This document shows positions 58,909-64,000 of a DNA stretch of 64,000 bases, piece after piece. A program made the position numbers and the translations under genes. The notes below the pieces were generated by a model. It was given only the letters and a program-made list of their open reading frames with translations. It had not been told where the DNA came from and ran no database searches. The stretch covers positions 2,852,001 to 2,916,000 of the forward strand of contig OY744472.1 of NCBI GenBank assembly GCA_963556145.1. Reading direction: 5' to 3'. The stretch comes from Hygrocybe punicea. Its lineage: Eukaryota; Basidiomycota; Agaricomycetes; Agaricales; Hygrophoraceae. Positions within the stretch are counted from its first letter, which is position 1, and each line of letters begins with the position of its first letter.

Positions 58909-59802
58909 TCAACATGTTTTCTCCATGTCTTGTAAAGCTTTGAGACACATGAACACCGCACCGACGCCCTCCCGAACAGCGTCGATGTCGCTCTCAACCA
59001 CCCTCCGCAAAACAGACGCGAGCTTGTCGGGATGCCAACGCAGTAGCGATGCGCGTATCCTCTCCTTTTGCGTCACCGTGTTCGTCCGCACTCGGAGCGA
59101 CGCAAAGAGAAAGTCCGAAATCGCTGCCCGGGTGAGCTGTTGGACATCCGCGGGGGGGTTCGGGAGCGGCCAGGATAGATCGGTGAAAGTGACATGGTCA
59201 TTCGAGGCGAGCAGGGTGCGCCAACAGCCTTCGTACGTCTCCCATCGCTCCATCGTCAGTCGCTCCTCCATTTGTAAGCGGATCTCTTGTCTTATCCTTT
59301 CTGTACGTACTTGGTCCCTCCTTCCCTGTCCATCTCGCAAGACCCCACCCGATCTGAAAAGAAAGACAGTTGAATGAGTTATTAATAAATAAATCATGTT
59401 TTCTGTTCGCGTAACTAACCTTACCCATTCCATTTCGCCGTTGCTCGCAATGACCTCCTCCGTCTCCAGTCTTCTGAGACGCGCCTCGTTGTCTCGACGT
59501 TTTCGCTCCTCCCAGGCGCTCTCCTGCTTTTCACTTTCCTTGTTCGAATTTGCAACATTGGGCGACCTCACGTAGTCGAAATCGACTTCAGGCCGAGGTA
59601 AAGCGAGACCACCTTCGTTTCCTCCAGAGGATTTGTTAAATGCGACGCGTCCAGGTGGAAAGGCCAAGAAACCTGGTGTGAATTTGGGTGAAGTCTTTGT
59701 CGATGTTGTGAGAAGTTCTGGAACAACCTTGGGAGGAACGTTTTCATTATTTTTGCCTCCCCAACGGTACGGTCGGCTGCTGGTCAGAACTGAGGAGGAC
59801 AT
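58909..59802 (-). CDS. NFKBIL1-like protein with J-domain-like C-terminus
   Basis: Two exons (59802-59420, 59353-58909) encode 275 residues; the intron length is a multiple of three, so the unspliced frame is also open. A long charged helix (WEERKRRDNEARLRRLETEE, then RTERIRQEIRLQMEERL) precedes a conserved block: RWETYEGCWRTLL, VTFTDLSWPLPNPP, and RIRASLLRWHPDKLASVLRRV with an HPD. This arrangement is that of NF-kappa-B inhibitor-like protein 1 homologues, which are linked to mRNA processing in animals. In fungi the function is untested. The ankyrin repeats of the animal protein are absent. Confidence 0.78.
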   Translation of the reverse strand: MSSSVLTSSRPYRWGGKNNENVPPKVVPELLTTSTKTSPKFTPGFLAFPPGRVAFNKSSGGNEGGLALPRPEVDFDYVRSPNVANSNKESEKQESAWEERKRRDNEARLRRLETEEVIASNGEMEWVRLVTRTENMIYLLITHSTVFLFRSGGVLRDGQGRRDQVRTERIRQEIRLQMEERLTMERWETYEGCWRTLLASNDHVTFTDLSWPLPNPPADVQQLTRAAISDFLFASLRVRTNTVTQKERIRASLLRWHPDKLASVLRRVVESDIDAVREGVGAVFMCLKALQDMEKTC

Positions 59803-60207
59803 GAAGCAAGTGGGTTACATAAGCATTGTTCGAGTTGCTCTTCTCCAGCTGGCGTTGCTCTCCCCCACACTGACCTTCCAAATATGGGAATTACATCACG
59901 TGCAGGGGCCGATTGAAGCTCCGCTTGTGTTAGTCAGCGAGTGAAAGTTAGCCAAACAAAATCACGTGAGTAAACAAATACATTTATCATGGTTAGGATT
60001 TTAGGTGTTAGCTGGCTTTTGGTTAGCTTAGGGGGGGGTATAATTGGTTAGTTATTGTTAGTTAGGTCCGTTGTGGTTAATTTGGTTAGAGTTATCCAGC
60101 GACTTAGGGAGTAAAATGTCACGAGGGACTTAAGAAAAATACTGCACATGCTCACGTGACTTTGTTCAGTTGTGGTGACTTCCATTTTTGGGAAGTCAGG
60201 GTGGGGG
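59803..60207. other. Intergenic, GTTAG-rich
   Basis: No gene. The word GGTTAG and variants (GTTAGTTAGG, TTGGTTAG) recur more than ten times between 59990 and 60095, with a G run of eight. Confidence 0.4.
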
Positions 60208-60320
60208 TAGTGTTGCCACGGCTCGGTCCGGCTCGGCTCGGCTACGGCTAACAACGGCTAACCCATATATGGGTTGTTAGCCGGACCGGACCGTTGTGGA
60301 ACGGCTAAACCACGGTTAGC
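60208..60320. repeat. Partial MITE end with internal palindrome
   Basis: It starts TAGTGTTGCCACGGCTCGG, closely like the end of the hAT MITE that follows, and contains a palindrome TAACCCATATATGGGTT flanked by GGCTAAC/GTTAGCC. No matching right end was found, so this is probably a truncated related copy that served as target for the next element. Confidence 0.5.
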
Positions 60321-60899
60321 TAGTGTTGCCGCCGCTTGGCTCGAAAGCGGCTAGCTGATGGAGCTGAGCTGAAATTGAGCGGAGCTGAGCCAACTTTTTA
60401 GCAGCCTGCTTGGAGCTGCTAGCCACAGCTCGAGCCAATGGAAAAAGGAAACACTACTCTGAACTTGTGTTCGTGTGTGGACATGTTGTAAATCTCATAC
60501 ATAGACTTTGGGCATTGTATAGATAAAATTTCTAGCACTATATAAGCATGATTGGGCTCGCAGGACACCTGAGCAAGAAACGGTGACAGGATCACAAATG
60601 GTCACAGGTGTGACAGATCTATGAACTCATCTGGGGAATCAGCCTCAGCAACGGTGCACACCTTATAACTGCAGGCAGGCAGGTTTAAAATAAGCTGGAA
60701 AGCCACTAATAGTTATAAGGAACCTAGTTAAACTATATTCTATGAGCCTTTGAAGGGTTCCTGCATAAAATCTTGAAATGTGGCTGAAAGCTGTGGCTTG
60801 AGCGGTTTCAAGCGGCTCAACGTGGCTTGGCTTGACGGATTTGGCAAAAGCCACAGAAGCGGAGCGGGAGCCGAGCTGAGCGGAGCGGTGGCAACACTA
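60321..60899. mobile_element. hAT-type MITE (579 bp)
   Basis: A perfect 8-bp duplication CGGTTAGC flanks it (60313-60320, 60900-60907). The ends are inverted: TAGTGTTGCCGCCGCTTGGC at the left, and the right end reversed reads TAGTGTTGCCACCGCTCCGC. There is no coding capacity. Subterminal GAGCGG/AGCTGAGC words are repeated on both sides. Confidence 0.88.
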
Positions 60900-60907
60900 C
60901 GGTTAGC

Positions 60908-61320
60908 CGTCCAAAAAAGGAAATTAATAGCGGACAACCACCAAGGTCACCAATCTCACCACACAAACATGCGGAGCACACCAGTGACACCACGCCAACA
61001 GCCACAGCCACACCAGCTCGCGACAACGCAGGCCAACCCAAAACAAAGGCCAACGGCGACCAGCAGAGGGGCGAGGAATGAAGCGGCAACGTGCCCACTC
61101 CCGCTATGTCTTTTCTTGAATCTTTGTTTTTTTTTTACTACCAACTTATTTCTGATTACAGCACAAATTATCTCGAGGCAACAGCCGCCCGGACAGCAGC
61201 AGCAATGACCAATGACCACGGCGACGGCAAACAGCAGCAGTGGCAACGACGGCAACAGCACTACATCAAATGAGGTGACTGTCATTTTGTTGTGATTTAC
61301 TTCCCCAGTTCATCGGGCGG
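60908..61320. other. Unassigned, CAG/CAA-rich
   Basis: No convincing gene. Poly-Gln-like CAGCAG and CAACAG triplets are common at 61190-61265, and a T run lies at 61126. It leads into the tandem array. Confidence 0.35.
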
Positions 61321-61329
61321 CTTCTGTTG

Positions 61330-63455
61330 TCTCCACCCATCGCTTTCGACTGCCCACTGCATGCCGCACCTCATTTGGACTGATAACTTCTGGCCAGGGC
61401 TGCCCAATCGCGCGTCCCTTCACTTTGCACCCCCCCACCTCCTCCAAGCTTTGTTCGGCGGTTCCTGCTGCTGCCTCCCACTGATATCGAGCACACAAGG
61501 CATCTTTGAACCCCCCGCACCTCGTTTCACATCAAAATGATAGGCCGGTGCCAGCCAATCGCGCGTGCCATCACTTTGCCCCCCCCACCTCCTCCAAGTT
61601 TTTTTGGGTGGTTCCTGCTGCTTCCCCCTAGCAATTTCGACTGCCCATAGCACCTCTTAATCCCCTGCACCTCGTTTGGCTCGAAAACGACAGGCTGGGG
61701 CTGCCCAATCGCCCATGCCATCACATTGTCCCCCCCAGCACCCCCAAGTTGTTTTCGGCGGTTCCTGCACCTTCCACCCGACGATTTCTACCACCCACGA
61801 GATGGCACAATGCCCCGCACCTCGTTTGGCCGGAAATCGACTGGCTGGGGCTTCCAAATCGCCCGTGTCATCACATTGTCCCCCACAGCAGCCCCCAGTT
61901 GTTTTCGGCGGTTCCTGCACCTTCCACCCGCCGATTTCGACCACCCACGACATGTTACAATCCCCTGCACCTCGTATGGGCCGAAAACGACAGTCTGGGG
62001 CTACCCAATAACCCACGCCATCATATTGTCCCCCTCACCCCCCCAAGTTTTTTTTGGTGATTCCTGCACCTTCCACCCGCCGATTTCAACCATCCATGGC
62101 ATCTTTCAAGGCCCCGCACCTCGCTTGGCCCAAAAACGACAGGCTGGGGCCTCCCAATCGCCCACGCCATCAATGTGTCCCACACCCACCCCCCAATTTT
62201 TTTTCGGTGGTTCCTGCTCCTTCCACTGGCCGATTTCGACCACCCACGACATGGCACAACCCCCCGCACCTCGTTCGGCCGGAAATCGACAGGCTGGGGC
62301 TACCCAATCGCCCACGCCATCACGTTGTCCACCCCACCCACCCCCAAATTTCTTTCAGCGGTTCCTGCTGTTTCCACCCACCGATTTCGACCACCCACTG
62401 CATGGTACAACCCCCCACTCCTCCTTCGGCCTGAAAATGACAGCCCGGGGCTGCCCAATCACTCGCGCCGTCACTTTGCCCCCCAACCTCAACCACCTTT
62501 TTTGCATTCGTTCCTGCTGCTTCCACCCGCCAATTTCGACCACCCATGGCATGGCACAGGCCCCTGCACCTCGTTCGGTGTGAAAACGACAGCCCGGGGC
62601 TGCCCAGCCACCCGCGCCATCACTTTGCCCATCCACCCCTCCAAGTTTTCTTTGGCGGTTCCTGGTGCTTCCACCTGCCGATTTCGACCACCCACGACAT
62701 GATCCAACCCCCCGCACCTCGTTTAGCCCGAAAATGACAGGTTGGAGCTTCCCAATCGCCCACGCCATCAATTTGTCCCCCACCCCCCCCCAAGTTTTTT
62801 CAGTGGTTCCTGCACCTTCCACCCGCTGATTTCGACCACCCACGACATGGTACAACCCTGCGCACCTCGTTTAGCCCACAAACGACAGGTTGGGGCTTCC
62901 CAATCGCCTGCACCATTAATTTGTCCCCCACCCCCCTCCCAAGTTTTTTCGGCAGTTCCACCTGCCGATTTCGACCACCCACGGCATGGCACAATCCCCC
63001 GCACCTCGTTTAGCCCGCAAATGACAGGCTGGGGCTACCCAATCACCCATGCCATCATATTGTCCCCCTCACCCCCCCAAGTTTTTTTTGGGCGGTTCCT
63101 GCACCTTCCACCCGCCGATTTTGACCAGCCACGGCATGGTACAATCACCTGCACCTCATATGGCCCGAAAATGACAGGCTGGGGCTTCCCAATCGCGTGC
63201 ACCATCAATTTGTCCCCCACCCCCCTGCTAAGTTTTTTCGGCAGTTCCTGCACCTTCCACCTGCCGATTTCGACCACCCATGGCATGGTACAACCCTGCG
63301 CACCTCGTTTAGCCCACAAACGACAGGCTGGCGCTTCCCAATCGCCCGTGCCATCAATTTGTCCCCCCACCCCCCCCCAAGTTTTTTCGGTGGTTCCTGC
63401 ACCTTCCAGCCGCTGATTTCGACCACCCACGACATGATCCAACCCCCCACACCTC
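61330..63455. repeat. Tandem array of about 14 units of 150 bp
   Basis: The anchor GACAGGCTGGGGCT (and variants) recurs at about 61390, 61543, 61689, 61828, 61986, 62138, 62287, 62436, 62586, 62734, 62882, 63020, 63171 and 63321, giving spacings of 138-153 bp, mostly 148-151. Other fixed words are GGCGGTTCCTGC, CCGATTTCGACCACCCAC and CCGCACCTCGTTTGGCC. C runs of six to nine vary most. Long frames are open on both strands (up to 285 codons) because the unit is a multiple of three and poor in stops, so these are not real proteins. Confidence 0.9.
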
Positions 63456-63589
63456 GTATGACAACACCGACACCAACAACTGCTGTCATGACGACAACGA
63501 CCATGACGACAATCGTTCTGCAAATTTACTACCATGTCTCGCCTCCCTCGACGTCTGCGCATCCGACCCCGGCGCATGGCGGCTTCTCC

Positions 63590-63862
63590 CTCCTTTGCTC
63601 ATCTTGGAGGCGAGGACTTTTACAACCGCGTTATCGACCATCTTGTCAAGGCGTACAAGAAGAAGACAGGTACTGATGTGTCGCTGAACTTGAGCGCAAT
63701 GGGCAAGCTCAAGCACGAGGTCGAGAAGGCTAAGCGGATGTTGTCAGCAGTCGACGAGGATCGAAATCGAGTCGTTCAAGGACGGCAATGACTTTTCGGA
63801 AATTCTTACACAGGCCAAGTTTGAGGCTTAATATGGATCTATTCAGGAAGACAATGAAATAG
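63590..63862 (+). pseudogene. ER Hsp70 (KAR2/BiP) fragment
   Basis: The frame reads HLGGEDFYNRVIDHLVKAYK, then [20 protein letters not shown] with KAKRMLS. After a small deletion (about 63745-63750), [15 protein letters not shown] follows in another frame, ending AKFEA then a shifted NMDLFRKTMK. This is the middle of the Hsp70 ATPase domain, nearest the BiP type. The first 230 or so residues and everything after are missing, and the frame is broken. It sits directly beside the tandem array. Confidence 0.85.
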
Positions 63863-64000
63863 GTATTTTTCATATTTTTCATATACATGTACATGTACAT
63901 AGGTAGGCTATGTGGAGATACGCAAAAAGAAAAAGAAACACCTGAAAACCTTGTGAACTGTGGCTGTACATGTTCGTGAGGTATGGGAGGCAGCAGAGGG
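63863..64000. other. Window end, unassigned
   Basis: Short A+T-rich sequence with the repeat TACATGTACATGTACATAGG at about 63885. No gene visible. Confidence 0.4.

Noticed and set aside
60780..61208. 142-codon Gln/Pro-rich ORF
   Set aside because: It spans the border of the hAT MITE and its target duplication, so it is a chance fusion.
61726..62583. Long ORFs (up to 285 codons) in the tandem array
   Set aside because: Frames are open on both strands and repeat the 150-bp unit; the unit is divisible by three and poor in stops. No protein-like conservation.

Overview
The window comes from a filamentous basidiomycete, most likely an Agaricomycete mushroom. Host genes carry many 45-90 bp GT-AG introns. 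A DUF6533-type membrane protein, a Crypton recombinase with a GCR1_C tail, TOK1, URA5, CSN5 and a MUP1-type permease fit that group. Everything below was read by eye; exon borders are splice-signal and reading-frame predictions (usually good to a base or two) and family names rest on recognised motifs.

Left part (about 1-20.7 kb) is a stack of nested transposable elements. A 1.6 kb LTR (called LTR-B) was split by a non-coding element (called X). X was then split by a full-length Ty3/gypsy chromovirus (called gypsy-A, 10.4 kb with LTRs and 5-bp target duplication AAAAT) and by a second block holding a decayed Crypton plus a hAT-type MITE. Gypsy-A is itself interrupted in gag by another X copy and by a solo LTR-B. 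Its pol order is protease, RT, RNase H, integrase, chromodomain, then an unusual PUA-like tail. Every point-mutation stop I found in pol is TGA where Arg CGA is expected, so decay looks like C-to-T change at CpG.

20.7-28.2 kb is A+T-rich, with degenerate conserved-looking coding remnants and a tiny TA-flanked MITE. 28.2-31.3 kb holds a candidate 163-residue gene with a TATA box and a Derlin/DFM1 gene with a C-terminal SHP box. 31.4-34.5 kb is a two-gene PIF/Harbinger transposon (transposase plus Myb/SANT-like protein).

36.6-44.2 kb is a compact host block: URA5 (minus) divergent from TOK1 (plus), then an oxidoreductase-like mitochondrial protein (minus) divergent from CSN5/RRI1 (plus). 45.2-48.0 kb is a mariner-type element with inverted ends, interrupted by a third solo LTR-B, directly upstream of ribosomal protein eL20. 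49.3-59.8 kb is again host: a MUP1-like amino-acid permease, a DUF6533 membrane protein, an unrecognised 278-residue protein, a gene encoding five copies of a strict C-x4-C-x12-C-x2-[C/H] motif, and an NFKBIL1-like J-domain-related protein.

60.2-64 kb returns to repeats: a hAT MITE with a perfect 8-bp duplication, a roughly 2.1 kb array of 150-bp tandem repeats, and a broken ER Hsp70 (KAR2/BiP) fragment. The genes do not form a pathway; the window shows ordinary housekeeping genes between TE islands whose catalytic genes have mostly decayed at CpG sites.
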